Of a stretch of DNA of 64,000 bases, positions 33,971 through 46,509 are shown piece by piece; within the stretch, counting starts at the first letter, position 1; the number at the start of each line of letters is the position of its first letter. The stretch lies in assembly GCA_009780185.1 (NCBI GenBank), contig WRAN01000007.1, positions 62,001-126,000 on the forward strand, read 5' to 3'. This DNA is from Defluviitaleaceae bacterium (GTDB taxonomy: Bacteria; Bacillota; Clostridia; Lachnospirales; WQUN01). Under the pieces are notes generated by a model, which had not been told where the DNA came from, did not search any database, and was given only the letters and a program-made list of their open reading frames with translations. Both the position numbers and the translations under genes were made by a program.

Positions 33971-35070
33971 TGTGGGTACGCACCATCTCGGCATCAAACT
34001 ATAGAAATCTTTCTCTTTCTAACGTAGAGTTTTCGCCAGGTATAAATATACTTTATGGAGACAATGCCCAGGGTAAGACCAATATCTTGGAGGCTGTGTA
34101 TTTTTGTGCTCTTGGACGAAGCTCTAGGGCAGATAATAATCGGGAACTGGTGCGGTTTGGTTTGGATGAGGCTCATGTTAGAGTAGAGGCTAACCGGGAT
34201 GATTATTCATTTGTTATTGATTCCCATATTCAGATTTGTGGTAATAAGTCTATCAAGACCTTTAGTATAGACCGAGTAGTTGTTAAAAATACGCGGGAGC
34301 TGTTTGGGCGGTTGATGGTGGTGCTTTTTTCTCCTGAGGATTTACGGCTTATAAAGGCTGGGCCTGCGGAGCGGCGGCGGTTTATGGATATGGAAATATG
34401 CCAGCTTTCACCTGTTTATTATAGTGATTTAAGAGACTACCATCGGGCGCTTAAGCAGCGTAATAACCTGCTAAAGATTTTACGCAAAGATCGTAAGCAG
34501 ATTGATATGCTACCTGTATGGGGTCAGCAGCTAAGTACCCATGGGCAAAGGATAATGCGTACGCGTAGCGCATTTGTAAATAAGATAAGCGCTATTGCAA
34601 AGGAAATACACAGCCATATAACAGACGGTAAGGAAGAGTTATCCCTAACTTATCAGCCCAATGTGGAAAACTCTGAGGATTATTCCAAGACTATGGAAAA
34701 GGCTCAGGATAAAGATATCCTATGTGGTACGACTTCCGTAGGAATACACAAAGACGATATTATTTTTACTATAAACGGAATACCAGCCCGGAGTTTTGGC
34801 TCACAAGGTCAGCAGCGAACGGCGGCGCTTTCGGCTAAGCTTGCAGAGATTGAAATAATGCGAGACAGTGCAAAATCTACCCCGATATTATTATTGGATG
34901 ATGTACTTTCGGAGTTGGATGGCGGCCGACAGAAATTTTTATTAACACAAATAACAGACTTACAAACAATTATTACATGCACTGGCCTTGAGGATGTACT
35001 TGCAAAAAATGTGAATGACGCCAACATTATGCGTGTTATGGCTGGAAAGATAGATAAGAATGGGTTTTGA
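33970..35070 (+). CDS. recF: DNA replication and repair protein RecF
   Basis: A 366-residue RecF. It begins with VRTISASNYRNLS, Walker A GDNAQGKTNILEAVYF (about 31-46), then FSPEDLRLIKAGPAERRRFMD and the signature/Walker B LLLDDVLSELDGGRQ near the end. It loads RecA at gaps. In B. subtilis the S4-domain gene yaaA separates dnaN and recF; here they directly overlap. Confidence 0.96.
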   Translation: MWVRTISASNYRNLSLSNVEFSPGINILYGDNAQGKTNILEAVYFCALGRSSRADNNRELVRFGLDEAHVRVEANRDDYSFVIDSHIQICGNKSIKTFSIDRVVVKNTRELFGRLMVVLFSPEDLRLIKAGPAERRRFMDMEICQLSPVYYSDLRDYHRALKQRNNLLKILRKDRKQIDMLPVWGQQLSTHGQRIMRTRSAFVNKISAIAKEIHSHITDGKEELSLTYQPNVENSEDYSKTMEKAQDKDILCGTTSVGIHKDDIIFTINGIPARSFGSQGQQRTAALSAKLAEIEIMRDSAKSTPILLLDDVLSELDGGRQKFLLTQITDLQTIITCTGLEDVLAKNVNDANIMRVMAGKIDKNGF

Positions 35071-35102
35071 TGATAATGACGAAAGCGATCATTAGAACTT
35101 AA

Positions 35103-37013
<1,911 letters not shown>

Positions 37014-37022
37014 GGAGATTAT

Positions 37023-39482
37023 ATGGAACCCACAAAAGATTTTGATCGCATTTCTGATAGAAATATCGTAACAGAAATGGAAGAGTCATTTATTGATTAC
37101 GCGATGAGTGTAATCGTAGCAAGGGCGCTTCCTGATGTACGAGATGGATTGAAGCCGGTACACCGACGCATACTCTACGCCATGAACGAAATGGGTCTTG
37201 ACCCCAACAAGTCATATAAAAAATCCGCCCGTATTGTCGGTGAAACCATGGGTAAATATCACCCTCATGGTGAATCTATTTATGGGTCTATGGTGCGTAT
37301 GGTACAGGATTTTGCTATGCGATACCCTCTGGTGGACGGCCATGGTAACTATGGCTCTATGGATGGAGACGGTGCAGCTGCGTCACGTTATACAGAGGCG
37401 CGGCTTTCACGGCTATCTGTAGAAATGCTTACGGATATTGATAAAAATACCGTAGACTTTGCCCCCAACTATGATGGAGTTGAAACGGAACCAACGGTAC
37501 TTCCTGCCCGCTTTCCCAATCTGCTGGTTAATGGCTCTATGGGGATTGCTGTTGGTATGGCTACCAATATTCCTCCACATAATCTCACGGACGTAATTTC
37601 TGCTGTGGTTCATCGTATTAATCACCAGCAAGAAGGTATAGAGACCCCTATTAAGGAACTTATAGATATAGTAAAAGCCCCTGATTATCCAACAGGCGGG
37701 GCTATTCTTGGTACCGAAAATATTAAGCAGGCCTACCGCACAGGTAAGGGACGCTTGGTGCTTAGGGCTGAGGCTACCATTGAACCAATGGGCAATGGCC
37801 GGGAGCAGATTAGAGTTACGGCTATCCCTTACCAGGTAAATAAGGCTAATCTTATTATTAAGATTGCCGACTTGGTTAAAGATAAGAAAATAGACGGAAT
37901 TTCAGATATACGTGATGAGTCCAACCGTGAAGGTGTGCGCATTATTATAGAGCTTCGCAAAGATGCAAACGCCAATGTTGTGCTAAATCAGTTATATAAG
38001 CTCTCACCACTACAAGAGAGCTTTGGTATTACCATGCTTGCCCTTGTAAACAACGAGCCAAAGATATTGAACCTTGCGGAAGTGATAGAGCATTATATTA
38101 CCCATCAAAAAGAGGTAATAACCAGGCGTACTCAGTTCGACTTAGATAAGGCCGAGCGTCGTGCTCATATCTTAGAAGGGCTTTTGAAAGCACTTGATCA
38201 TATTGATGAAATTATCGCGCTGATTCGTTCTTCACAAGACGCGTCAGAAGCTAGGGCCAAACTTATGGAGCGGTTCCAGTTTACTGAGGTTCAGGCTCAA
38301 GCTATTGTAGATATGCGCCTTCGCGCCCTTACCGGTCTTGAAAGAGATAGACTAGAAAAGGAATATTCCGAGCTTCAAGTCCTTATTGCAGAGCTTAGAC
38401 GTATCCTTGGCGACGAGATTTATCTTTTGGAAGTACTTAAAACCGAAATTACATTGATAAAGGATAAGTTTGGAGATGAGCGGCGTACGGCTATTCTTCA
38501 CGACCCCGGTGAGATTCTTGACGAAGACTTAATAGACGAGGCTGAGTTTGCCATTACATTATCTCATCTCAATTATATTAAGCGGATTCCGCTTGATACT
38601 TACCGCTCCCAGGCTCGTGGCGGGCGTGGGGTTGTGGGTATGCAGACTCGTGAAGAGGATTGGGTGAAGGATTTATTTGTGGCACATTCCCATGACCATA
38701 TATTGTTCTTTACCAACTTTGGCCGGGCTTATCATTTGCGTACCTTTGAGATACCAGAGGCCGGGCGGCAGGCAATGGGTATGGCCTTGGTTAACTTGTT
38801 AAACCTTAGCCCCGGTGAGACAATCGCGGCTATGATCCCTGTGTCTAAAGATCAGTGGGATGGGTATCTTATTATGGTTACACGTGAAGGCGTAATAAAG
38901 CGGTGTGAGCTTTCTGCCTTTGCCAAGATTAATAAGTCCGGACTTAATGCCCTTGGTATTAGGGATGGAGATAATCTTATAACGGTACTTCGCTCAGATG
39001 GGGCACGGGAAGTATTCCTTGCTACTGCCGGTGGCCGTGGTATACGCTTTGCCGAAACCGACGTGCGCTCCATGGGGCGTGCCGCTGTAGGTGTACGGGG
39101 TATGAGGCTCCGCGAGGAAGATCATATTATCGGTGCCACCGTGGCAGACGGGCAGGTGCTTCTGGTTTCTGCCAACGGACTTGGTAAGTGTACTCCGCTG
39201 GAAGACTGCCGAGGTCAAAATCGTGGCGGTAAAGGGATAATTATATATAAACCATCACCAAAATCAGGCCCGGTAGTTGGTATTGCCGCGGTGCATGAAA
39301 ATGACGAGCTTATGCTTATTAACTCAGAAGGTGTGATTATACGAATTAGAGTAGCGGATATTTCTACTCAGGGACGATATGCTTCTGGGGTTAAGCTTAT
39401 TAATATGGATGATGGAGTTACTGTAGTTGGCATGGCTAAGATTGCTGAAAGCGAAGCTGAGGAAACCTCAGAAAATGAGTAA
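37023..39482 (+). CDS. gyrA: DNA gyrase subunit A
   Basis: An 819-residue Gyr[22 protein letters not shown] is followed by the catalytic-Tyr segment [11 protein letters not shown] (about 120) and the quinolone-region [15 protein letters not shown]; Ser-Ile in HGES-I is compatible with susceptibility. The C-terminal beta-pinwheel contains the GyrA box [10 protein letters not shown], marking it as gyrase rather than topoisomerase IV. GGAG precedes the ATG. Confidence 0.97.
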   Translation: MEPTKDFDRISDRNIVTEMEESFIDYAMSVIVARALPDVRDGLKPVHRRILYAMNEMGLDPNKSYKKSARIVGETMGKYHPHGESIYGSMVRMVQDFAMRYPLVDGHGNYGSMDGDGAAASRYTEARLSRLSVEMLTDIDKNTVDFAPNYDGVETEPTVLPARFPNLLVNGSMGIAVGMATNIPPHNLTDVISAVVHRINHQQEGIETPIKELIDIVKAPDYPTGGAILGTENIKQAYRTGKGRLVLRAEATIEPMGNGREQIRVTAIPYQVNKANLIIKIADLVKDKKIDGISDIRDESNREGVRIIIELRKDANANVVLNQLYKLSPLQESFGITMLALVNNEPKILNLAEVIEHYITHQKEVITRRTQFDLDKAERRAHILEGLLKALDHIDEIIALIRSSQDASEARAKLMERFQFTEVQAQAIVDMRLRALTGLERDRLEKEYSELQVLIAELRRILGDEIYLLEVLKTEITLIKDKFGDERRTAILHDPGEILDEDLIDEAEFAITLSHLNYIKRIPLDTYRSQARGGRGVVGMQTREEDWVKDLFVAHSHDHILFFTNFGRAYHLRTFEIPEAGRQAMGMALVNLLNLSPGETIAAMIPVSKDQWDGYLIMVTREGVIKRCELSAFAKINKSGLNALGIRDGDNLITVLRSDGAREVFLATAGGRGIRFAETDVRSMGRAAVGVRGMRLREEDHIIGATVADGQVLLVSANGLGKCTPLEDCRGQNRGGKGIIIYKPSPKSGPVVGIAAVHENDELMLINSEGVIIRIRVADISTQGRYASGVKLINMDDGVTVVGMAKIAESEAEETSENE

Positions 39483-39484
39483 AA

Positions 39485-39516
39485 ATAAAGCGGGAGCATT
39501 TGCTCCCGCTTTTTGT
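39485..39516 (+). terminator. terminator after gyrA
   Basis: AAAGCGGGAGC-ATTT-GCTCCCGCTTTTTGTTT, an ideal intrinsic terminator. Confidence 0.93.
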
Positions 39517-39595
39517 TTAAATATGGAATATTAACTCGATGAAGATAAGAACTACTGTTTTTTTGTGAACTTACGTGTAATCAGCAATTCAATAA

Positions 39596-39632
39596 TTGAC
39601 ACAAAGACAATATGCTGTTAGTTTGACACAAA
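39596..39632 (+). promoter_or_regulatory. direct repeat TTGACACAAA in the gap after gyrA
   Basis: In the 290-nt gap between the gyrA terminator and the zinc-ribbon gene, TTGACACAAA occurs twice, 27 bp apart. Each TTGACA could be a -35 element, but no good -10 follows at the right distance. An activator-dependent promoter is possible. Nothing else stands out in this gap. Confidence 0.3.
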
Positions 39633-39811
39633 TTTGTTTTTGTTAATTGGTATGTGAGGGGGATAGGCTTTCTGCTATGGTTAGAGAATCTACAGCAAAA
39701 AGTGGGTTATTTGGATTTATACTTAATCTTTTTTCCAGCCAGGAAAGTAAAAAAACTGATGTATCGTGGCTGACGGAGTTAAAAGCCCCAAGAAAAAGTG
39801 AGGTGAAAGCA

Positions 39812-40666
39812 ATGTATTGTGACCAATGTGGTTTTGAGCTGGGTTACGGAAAATTGATTTGCACCCAGTGCGGACGGCAGCTGCCCAACACAAATATAGA
39901 ATCAGGTATGGTAAGGAACTATGAAACAATGCCTGAGTCCGCATACGATTCAATACCAGACTCAACACCCAATACCACACAAGAAACAGGTGACGAACCA
40001 ACCCCTGAGGAAGATATGGCACCTACGTATGAGCAATATGAAGATGAGGAAACATTTGAGAGTCAGGAACAATACGAAGAACCAGATTCCCGTGAAAGCC
40101 AAGAGCAATACGAAGAACCAAAATCCTACGAGAGTCAGGAGCAATGCGAAGAGTCTGAATCTTGCGATTGTCAGGAACAAAGCGAAGAGCTTGAACCTAA
40201 CGAGTGCCAGGAGCAATGCCCAGAAGAAGCTCCACGTACGCCGGAAGAGCTAAACTATGCCCAAAAGAAAGAGAAAAAAGCAATACTTGGGCACGAAATA
40301 GAAGAGCTTAGACATCGCATACAGCCATGTTTGGATGATATAGCAAGGCTTTCTAATTGTGCGAGCGCAGACAGTTACTCCTTATCCCTAAACGACATAA
40401 ATGAAGCTCTAGAACGTGCAAGGGAAGTAGAATGTGCGCTACATGAAAAAACTACAGAATATGAAAGTATTATTATCAACCCATGTTGCGAGCACGGTTT
40501 CCACAATGCTGATAAATATTGTGGAACCTGTGGAGAATACCTTGGTGGAATGGGATGGCGTTGTAGTTGTTGTCAGATACTTAACAAAGATGAAAACCAT
40601 TTCTGCCGTGGTTGCGGTTATGCACATAAAGGTTCAGAGGATACCAACCCGGAATATATAGCGTGA
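39812..40666 (+). CDS. zinc-ribbon protein with acidic 12-residue repeats
   Basis: A 284-residue protein. N-terminal zinc ribbon MYCDQCGFELGYGKLICTQCG; then a long acidic region with four 12-residue repeats (YEEPDSRESQEQ type); then a coiled-coil-like QKKEKKAILGHEIEELRHRI. The C-terminus has two more ribbons: CCEHGFHNADKYCGTCGEY and WRCSCCQILNKDENHFCRGCG. There is no membrane segment. The ATG with GAGGTG upstream is preferred over an in-frame start 55 codons earlier. Function unknown; the layout suggests a scaffold or adaptor. Confidence 0.65.
   Translation: MYCDQCGFELGYGKLICTQCGRQLPNTNIESGMVRNYETMPESAYDSIPDSTPNTTQETGDEPTPEEDMAPTYEQYEDEETFESQEQYEEPDSRESQEQYEEPKSYESQEQCEESESCDCQEQSEELEPNECQEQCPEEAPRTPEELNYAQKKEKKAILGHEIEELRHRIQPCLDDIARLSNCASADSYSLSLNDINEALERAREVECALHEKTTEYESIIINPCCEHGFHNADKYCGTCGEYLGGMGWRCSCCQILNKDENHFCRGCGYAHKGSEDTNPEYIA
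40037..40219 (+). repeat. 36-bp in-frame tandem repeat
   Basis: About four and a half copies of a 36-bp unit inside the zinc-ribbon gene, encoding repeats ending in ESQEQ or ECQEQ. The copies have diverged from the first to the last, and later units gain Cys codons. Confidence 0.7.
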
Positions 40667-40714
40667 GTCATGGTTTTAAGTTAAATTACAACAGGTAACT
40701 ATGCCTGATATATT

Positions 40715-40755
40715 AAAAAGACCTCGAATCCTAATTGGGATTCGAGGTCTTTTTC
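40715..40755. terminator. bidirectional terminator
   Basis: AAAAAGACCTCGAATCC pairs with GGATTCGAGGTCTTTTT around a 5-nt centre. It serves both convergent genes. Confidence 0.92.
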
Positions 40756-40759
40756 AATA

Positions 40760-41263
40760 TTAGTCATAGATAAAAATGCTTCCATTACTATAGTAGGCAT
40801 TTCCTATCCCTAAAACCTCTGTAAAGAATTGAACAGGAACATATGCAGTACCATCAACAATTATGGCTGGTAGTCCGGGGATTGTAATGATATCTCCATT
40901 TACCCAAAAATCCTCTGAGTCTCTTGTAATACTAATTGATCCTTCTACTCCTTCCAGAGTAATCTGGTGGGTTTCAGTGTTATATAAAGGCCGTATTCCA
41001 AGAGCCTCCAACACCTCCCTTAGTGGGACATGAGTAGGAGTATCACTCTCCCCTAATGTATAAAGAAAAGTATCTTCAAGCCCACTATTATTTACAACAA
41101 TGTTGTACTGCGAAAAATCAAGCAAATGTATTTCTTCATCATGTACGTTAGCATCTAAAGGCGTTTCGTACGTTAAAGATGCATGGGTATTACTACAAGC
41201 GGCTAATAGAAGTAGCACTGTGAAAAAAGTTGCTAATTTTATTAGTCTCTTCAATTTCATCAT
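40760..41263 (-). CDS. lipoprotein with copper-amine-oxidase-like N-terminal (stalk) domain
   Basis: About 167 residues. A signal peptide ends LLLAAC (lipidated Cys). The mature part holds the small repeat called copper amine oxidase N-terminal-like, common as a stalk in Firmicute surface proteins: HVPLREVLEALGIRPLYNTETHQITL and later AIIVDGTAYVPVQFFTEVLGIG. It would sit on the outer membrane face. The start is one of ATG-GGG-ATG-ATG; the last two fit best. Downstream of glmM on the same strand. Confidence 0.75.
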   Translation of the reverse strand: MMKLKRLIKLATFFTVLLLLAACSNTHASLTYETPLDANVHDEEIHLLDFSQYNIVVNNSGLEDTFLYTLGESDTPTHVPLREVLEALGIRPLYNTETHQITLEGVEGSISITRDSEDFWVNGDIITIPGLPAIIVDGTAYVPVQFFTEVLGIGNAYYSNGSIFIYD

Positions 41264-41353
41264 CCCCATTCTTATTGGTTCTGAATCTATCTAAAGGTAG
41301 TATATCTAAAAGAGAAAGAATTGCAAAAATGATTGCAAGGCATATTGCTGAAT

Positions 41354-42706
41354 TTATGGCGCAAGTGTTATAACAATAATATCCGCCAACCTTTCAGCTT
41401 TAGCTTGGATATCGGCCTTATCTCGGCCTTCTATCATTACCCGGACTAGGGGTTCCGTTCCAGAGGGGCGGATTAGGATTCGGCCTTCCCCATTCATTTG
41501 ATCTTCCATTTCCTTCATGGGGGTTGTTATTTCTGGGTAGTTACTCCACTTACGTTTTTTGTCGTTGGCTACTTTTACATTTATTAGCACTTGTGGGAAG
41601 TGTTCCATAACGGTTTTTAGCTCGGACAGAGGTTTTTGGTTTCGGATGACTATTTCTACAAGGAGAAGACCGGCCAGTATTCCGTCTCCGGTGGTGCTGT
41701 ATTTTGTAAATATTATATGGCCGGATTGCTCGCCTCCCAGGGCCAGGTTGTCGGCTAGCATTTTTTCAAGTACATATCTATCTCCTACATCTGTGCGGTG
41801 TAGGGTTAGGCCGTGGTTTTTGCACATTACTTCTAGGCCTTGGTTGCTCATTGTTGTGGCTACTATAGCATTTTGGGGTAATTGGCCTTGTTGGCTTAGG
41901 TCATAACCACAGATGGCTAGTATTTCATCGCCGTCTACCATGTTACCGTTATTGTCTACTGCCAGCATACGATCGCCATCGCCGTCGAAGGCTAGGCCTA
42001 AATCTAGATTGTTGGTTTTTACGTATTGGCATAGATTTTCCATATGGGTGGAGCCGCAGTTTTCATTTATATTAAGGCCGTTTGGTGTATTAGAAAGCTT
42101 GTGTACAGTGCCTCCTAGCGCTTCAAAGACTTTTGAGGCCACTTGGCTGGTGGCACCATTGGCACAGTCTAGGGCTATTTTTAGGCCATTTAGTTTTTTG
42201 TCTTTTACTGTCGAGAGCAAGTAATTAATATAATCATTTTCCGCTTCTTTACAGGGGATGGTTATGCCTACATCTTTGCCTATTGGTGCGGGAAGTTTTT
42301 CTGGGGTAGTCATATAGGTTTCTATTTCATCTTCCAGGGCATCAGGAAGCTTATATCCAGTGCCACTGAAGAATTTTATTCCGTTGTCTGCCATGGGGTT
42401 ATGGGATGCGGATATCATTACTCCCGCGTCGAAGTTGTTTTCTCTTACGTAATAAGCTACTGCTGGTGTTGGGATAACTCCGGCTAGGTGTACTTCAGCC
42501 CCAACAGAGCATAGCCCGGCGGAAAGTGCCGCGGCCAGCATGTCGCCTGACCGTCTAGAATCCATTGCCACTAATACCTTGGGTGCGCCTTTCGCGGCTT
42601 TTGTTAATACATATCCTCCTGCACGGCCTAGGTTTAAGGCTAGTTCTGGAGTTAATTCCTTATTAGCTACTCCTCTTACTCCGTCTGTACCAAATAATTT
42701 TCCCAT
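41354..42706 (-). CDS. glmM: phosphoglucosamine mutase
   Basis: A 450-residue GlmM, converting glucosamine-6-P to glucosamine-1-P for peptidoglycan. MGKLFGTDGVRGVAN opens the protein, the phosphoserine loop is ISASHNPMADNGIKFF (about 98-113), the metal loop LAFDGDGDRML, the sugar loop LGGEQSGHII, and the C-terminus has IRPSGTEPLVRVMIEG. AAGGAGG precedes the ATG. Confidence 0.97.
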   Translation of the reverse strand: MGKLFGTDGVRGVANKELTPELALNLGRAGGYVLTKAAKGAPKVLVAMDSRRSGDMLAAALSAGLCSVGAEVHLAGVIPTPAVAYYVRENNFDAGVMISASHNPMADNGIKFFSGTGYKLPDALEDEIETYMTTPEKLPAPIGKDVGITIPCKEAENDYINYLLSTVKDKKLNGLKIALDCANGATSQVASKVFEALGGTVHKLSNTPNGLNINENCGSTHMENLCQYVKTNNLDLGLAFDGDGDRMLAVDNNGNMVDGDEILAICGYDLSQQGQLPQNAIVATTMSNQGLEVMCKNHGLTLHRTDVGDRYVLEKMLADNLALGGEQSGHIIFTKYSTTGDGILAGLLLVEIVIRNQKPLSELKTVMEHFPQVLINVKVANDKKRKWSNYPEITTPMKEMEDQMNGEGRILIRPSGTEPLVRVMIEGRDKADIQAKAERLADIIVITLAP

Positions 42707-42733
42707 ATATTCCTCCTTAAGTTTTATTTACAT

Positions 42734-43774
42734 TTATATGAATTCCGTGAAAACTTGGTTTGCCAGGTCTAGGCCTTGGGGGGTTAATGCTATTTTCTCG
42801 TCATTGTAGGTTAGTAATCCTTTGTCTATTAATTTATCTATGCTGGGTTTGAACTGCGGGGGAGGGGATATACCTTCTGTCATACGTAGACCCAGAAACA
42901 TGATTTCTGCTGCTGCATCCTGTGAGGTTAGGATTTGAATATTTTCTTTTTTGCTTCCTGATAAGTATTGGGTTATGTTGGTAGAATTATTCCATCTAGT
43001 GGTGCCGTCAAAAGAATGAGCCCCCAGGCCGAAGCCTATATAAGGCTTTCTGCGCCAACAGTTTACATTGTGTCGGCTTCGATAGCCTGGTTTGGCGAAA
43101 TTGGAAAGCTCGTAGTGCTGGTATCCGGCGGATGTTAGTAGGTTTATGGCCTTGTGGTACATGGCTCGATCTGTAGATTCATCTGGTAGATTGTCTTGCT
43201 CATCCCACATGGGGGTATTTTCTGCCGGGGTTAAGCTGTAGGTTGAGATATGTGTTGGATTTAGGGCTAATACTTGGGTTATGCTTTCTTTCCAATGTGC
43301 CATTGTTTGACCCGGGAGTCCAAACATCAAGTCAACGTTGATATTGTGGATACCTGCTGCTTTTGCGGTTTGAATGGTTTTTGTAAAGTCGTGGGCTGTG
43401 TGGGTTCTCTTTATTCTTCCTAGCAAATCATCTTGCCAGGCTTGCAGGCCTATGCTTAGGCGGTTTACTCCGTATGATTTTAAGTCGGGTAGTTGGGAGT
43501 TGGGATTTGTTTCTACAGTGATTTCTGCATCAGGGGTTAAGTTGAAGTTATGGACTTCTTGTAAAATTTCGTACAAGAAAGGGGAAGGTAGCGCTGTAGG
43601 CGTACCTCCCCCTATATATACTGTGTCTACCTTGTTGGTGATATGGGCTGATTTTAGTTCTGTAAGCAAAGCCTGTACATATGGTTCATAATCTGTACTT
43701 TCGAAGGAAAGAAAATCGCAATATGAGCATTTTGATACACAAAATGGGATATGGATATAAAGCCCATAACTCAT
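42734..43774 (-). CDS. hemW: radical SAM heme chaperone HemW-like protein
   Basis: A 346-residue HemW/HemN-related radical SAM protein. [17 protein letters not shown] (about 4-20) holds the C-x3-C-x2-C cluster; [23 protein letters not shown] and LMFGLPGQT follow. HemW lacks oxidase activity and inserts heme; the lepA-hemW gene pair is common and overlaps here by 4 nt. Slightly shorter than usual (about 375) at the C-terminus. Confidence 0.92.
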   Translation of the reverse strand: MSYGLYIHIPFCVSKCSYCDFLSFESTDYEPYVQALLTELKSAHITNKVDTVYIGGGTPTALPSPFLYEILQEVHNFNLTPDAEITVETNPNSQLPDLKSYGVNRLSIGLQAWQDDLLGRIKRTHTAHDFTKTIQTAKAAGIHNINVDLMFGLPGQTMAHWKESITQVLALNPTHISTYSLTPAENTPMWDEQDNLPDESTDRAMYHKAINLLTSAGYQHYELSNFAKPGYRSRHNVNCWRRKPYIGFGLGAHSFDGTTRWNNSTNITQYLSGSKKENIQILTSQDAAAEIMFLGLRMTEGISPPPQFKPSIDKLIDKGLLTYNDEKIALTPQGLDLANQVFTEFI

Positions 43775-45585
43775 GATTCATCCAACTTTAGCACATTCAT
43801 AAATGCTTGTTGGGGTACTTCTACTACGCCTATGGAACGCATACGCTTTTTACCTTCTTTTTGTTTTTCTAATAGCTTTTTCTTACGGGTTATATCGCCG
43901 CCATAACATTTGGCCAGTACATCTTTACGCATAGCTCCTATGGTTTCTCTTGCCACTACTTTGCTTCCTATAGCTGCTTGTATCGGGATTTCAAATTGGT
44001 GGCGTGGGATTTCTTTCTTAAGCTTTTCTGTCATGCGGCGGCCACGTTCTGCTGCGGTTTTAGCGTATACGATAAATGAAAGGGCATCAACCGGTTCGTG
44101 ATGTACTAGGATATCTAGTTTTACCAAGTTGGATTGCTTATATCCGATTAATTCATAGTCGAAGGAGGCATAACCCTTACTCCGGGATTTTAGTGTATCG
44201 AAGAAGTCGTAGATGATTTCGTTTAGGGGTAGTTCGTAACGCAGGATAGCACGAGATGCGTCTATATACTCCATTTCTAAATATACGCCGCGGCGTTCTT
44301 GGCATAGCTCCATTACCGGGCCTATATAGTCGGCTGGGACTAGGATTTCGGCTTTTACTATGGGTTCTTCCATGAAGTCTATACGAGATGGGTCTGGTAG
44401 GTCTGCGGGGTTGGATAGGTCAATTATCTCGCCGTCTGTTTTGTGGACTTTGTAGATTACGCTTGGGGCTGTGGTGATTAGGTCTAGGTTGTATTCTCGC
44501 TCTAGGCGTTCTTGGATGATTTCTAGATGGAGAAGGCCTAGGAAGCCGCAACGGAAGCCAAAGCCCAGCGCTACAGAGGTTTCTGGCTCAAATTGTAGGG
44601 CAGCATCGTTTAGACGCAGTTTATCTAGGGAATCCCGTAGGTCTTGGTATTTGGCACCATCTGCTGGGAAAACACCGCAAAATACCATTGAGTTTACCTG
44701 CTTATATCCAGGAAAGGGTTCCTCGGTTGGGCGGCTTACTTCTGTTACGGTGTCGCCGATGGTGGTGTCACGGACGTTTTTAATGCTGGCTGTTATATAG
44801 CCTACTTCCCCTGCTTTAAGTTCAGGACTGGGGATGAATTTGCCTGGGCCGAAGTAGCCTGTCTCTACTATTTCAAATTCTTTGCCCGTTGCCATAAACA
44901 GAGCCTTTGTACCTTTTTTTATGCTACCATCCAGTACTCGTATAAATACAATTACACCTTTATATGCATCGTATAGTGAGTCAAAGATTAGGGCTTTAAG
45001 GGGAGCATCCAGGTTGCCTTGAGGGGGCGGAATGGAGGCTACTATACTGGTGAATACATCTTGGATATTTATAGAATTTTTTGCGGATATAAGTGGAGCG
45101 CTTGATGCATCTAGGCCGATGACATTTTCTATATCGTCCTTTGTACGTTCTGGGTCGGCGGCTACTAGGTCGATTTTATTTATTACTGGGACAATTTCCA
45201 GGTTATTGTCCATTGCCAGATATACATTGGCTAGGGTTTGAGCTTCTATGCCTTGAGCGGCATCAACGATTAGTAATGCTCCTTCGCAGGCGGCAAGGGA
45301 ACGGCTTACCTCGTAGGTAAAGTCTACATGGCCTGGGGTGTCTATTAGGTTAAGGATATACTCTTCACCATCAGGTGCGGCGTATACCAAACGCACACTT
45401 TGGGCTTTGATTGTAATGCCTCGTTCCCTTTCTAGATCCATATTATCTAAGACTTGGCTTTGCATTTCACGCTGGGTTAGGGTACCGGCTAGCTCTATCA
45501 GACGATCTGCTAGGGTAGATTTGCCGTGGTCTATATGAGCTATTATGCAAAAGTTGCGGATTTTACTCATGTTGTGGGTGATCAT
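43771..45585 (-). CDS. lepA: elongation factor 4 (LepA)
   Basis: A 604-residue translational GTPase: [17 protein letters not shown] (P-loop), [35 protein letters not shown], and the LepA C-terminal domain ending [16 protein letters not shown]. It back-translocates or remobilises stalled ribosomes. AGGAGG lies 6 nt before the ATG. Confidence 0.97.
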   Translation of the reverse strand: MITHNMSKIRNFCIIAHIDHGKSTLADRLIELAGTLTQREMQSQVLDNMDLERERGITIKAQSVRLVYAAPDGEEYILNLIDTPGHVDFTYEVSRSLAACEGALLIVDAAQGIEAQTLANVYLAMDNNLEIVPVINKIDLVAADPERTKDDIENVIGLDASSAPLISAKNSINIQDVFTSIVASIPPPQGNLDAPLKALIFDSLYDAYKGVIVFIRVLDGSIKKGTKALFMATGKEFEIVETGYFGPGKFIPSPELKAGEVGYITASIKNVRDTTIGDTVTEVSRPTEEPFPGYKQVNSMVFCGVFPADGAKYQDLRDSLDKLRLNDAALQFEPETSVALGFGFRCGFLGLLHLEIIQERLEREYNLDLITTAPSVIYKVHKTDGEIIDLSNPADLPDPSRIDFMEEPIVKAEILVPADYIGPVMELCQERRGVYLEMEYIDASRAILRYELPLNEIIYDFFDTLKSRSKGYASFDYELIGYKQSNLVKLDILVHHEPVDALSFIVYAKTAAERGRRMTEKLKKEIPRHQFEIPIQAAIGSKVVARETIGAMRKDVLAKCYGGDITRKKKLLEKQKEGKKRMRSIGVVEVPQQAFMNVLKLDES

Positions 45586-45640
45586 TATTGCCTCCTAAAG
45601 TGTTACTTTATCGGTTTTGTCACTATCATCAAAACTGATT

Positions 45641-46423
45641 TTATTTTTTCATTAGTTTCTCTACAGCCTCTTTGATATCCGGGATGGCTTCCTCCATTAG
45701 GTCTTGGAAAAAGCCGTCATATTCGTATGTTAGATCATCTATGGGCTTAGTTTTTATTCCGTTAATGTACTGGTCTAATAGCGGGAAGTCTTTTTCATAG
45801 CAGTGGAAGCTGTTGGCTCGGTGGGTGTATGTGCCTATTGGTAATCCCAATGTGTCGGCTACCTGCTTTTGCAGCATAATGAATGCGAATGCGTTCATGA
45901 AAGTGGCTTCTGCCGCGTCATTGGATCGCATTAGTACCTTCATATGGAGTTTTCCGTCCCGGATGAAGAATTGTAGATGTTGTAGACATGCCGGATGGGG
46001 ATTGAATGGGTCCACATTGTTATCTCGGATATCTATTACGGCACGGCGGCTGTCTGGGCTTCGTTTTAACTCGTCTATTACGAATTGGATTTGGTTTAGT
46101 TTTTTGCCGACCGTTAAGTTGAAGTTATTTATTCGGTCGTGGTAGGTGTATTCCCATGCGTTTTCGGAGTCTCCTATTTTAAAGTCTAGTATGCCTTCTA
46201 GTACCTCCATTACATACTGTTGAAGCTCGTAAAATCCGCCTATTATCAGGCGGCTTACCATGGGTTCGGCTAGGGGTTCTTCTACTACTATGGTCATGGA
46301 TAGCTCTTTTTGGTTTTGATTGTAATCTTTGCAGGACATTACTTTGCCGTTATTGGATAACTCTAATAGGGCTTTGTGGTATGCCTCCGGTAAGGTTGTA
46401 GCTTTTACAAATGATTCGTGCAT
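45641..46423 (-). CDS. divergent thymidylate synthase-family protein
   Basis: A 260-residue protein of the ThyA/dCMP hydroxymethylase superfamily. SRRAVIDIRD lies where ThyA has its Arg-Arg phosphate site. HPACLQHLQFFIRDGKLHMKVLMRSNDAAE carries the catalytic Cys (family PPCHxxxQF, here PACLQHLQF) and the RSxD phosphate loop. The ThyA G-x-PFN-xx-Y and HxYxNH segments are changed to MNAFAFIML and HRANSFHCYEKDF. These lie at the nucleotide base, so substrate preference may differ. Start 46423 has AAGGAG 6 nt upstream. Confidence 0.7.
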   Translation of the reverse strand: MHESFVKATTLPEAYHKALLELSNNGKVMSCKDYNQNQKELSMTIVVEEPLAEPMVSRLIIGGFYELQQYVMEVLEGILDFKIGDSENAWEYTYHDRINNFNLTVGKKLNQIQFVIDELKRSPDSRRAVIDIRDNNVDPFNPHPACLQHLQFFIRDGKLHMKVLMRSNDAAEATFMNAFAFIMLQKQVADTLGLPIGTYTHRANSFHCYEKDFPLLDQYINGIKTKPIDDLTYEYDGFFQDLMEEAIPDIKEAVEKLMKK

Positions 46424-46509
46424 ATATGGCTCCTTCATATGAAAATGCCTGGTTATTGTATCATAGAGTGGTTTTGATTGCATAGAATGTAAGTATATAG
46501 GAGGTGCAT

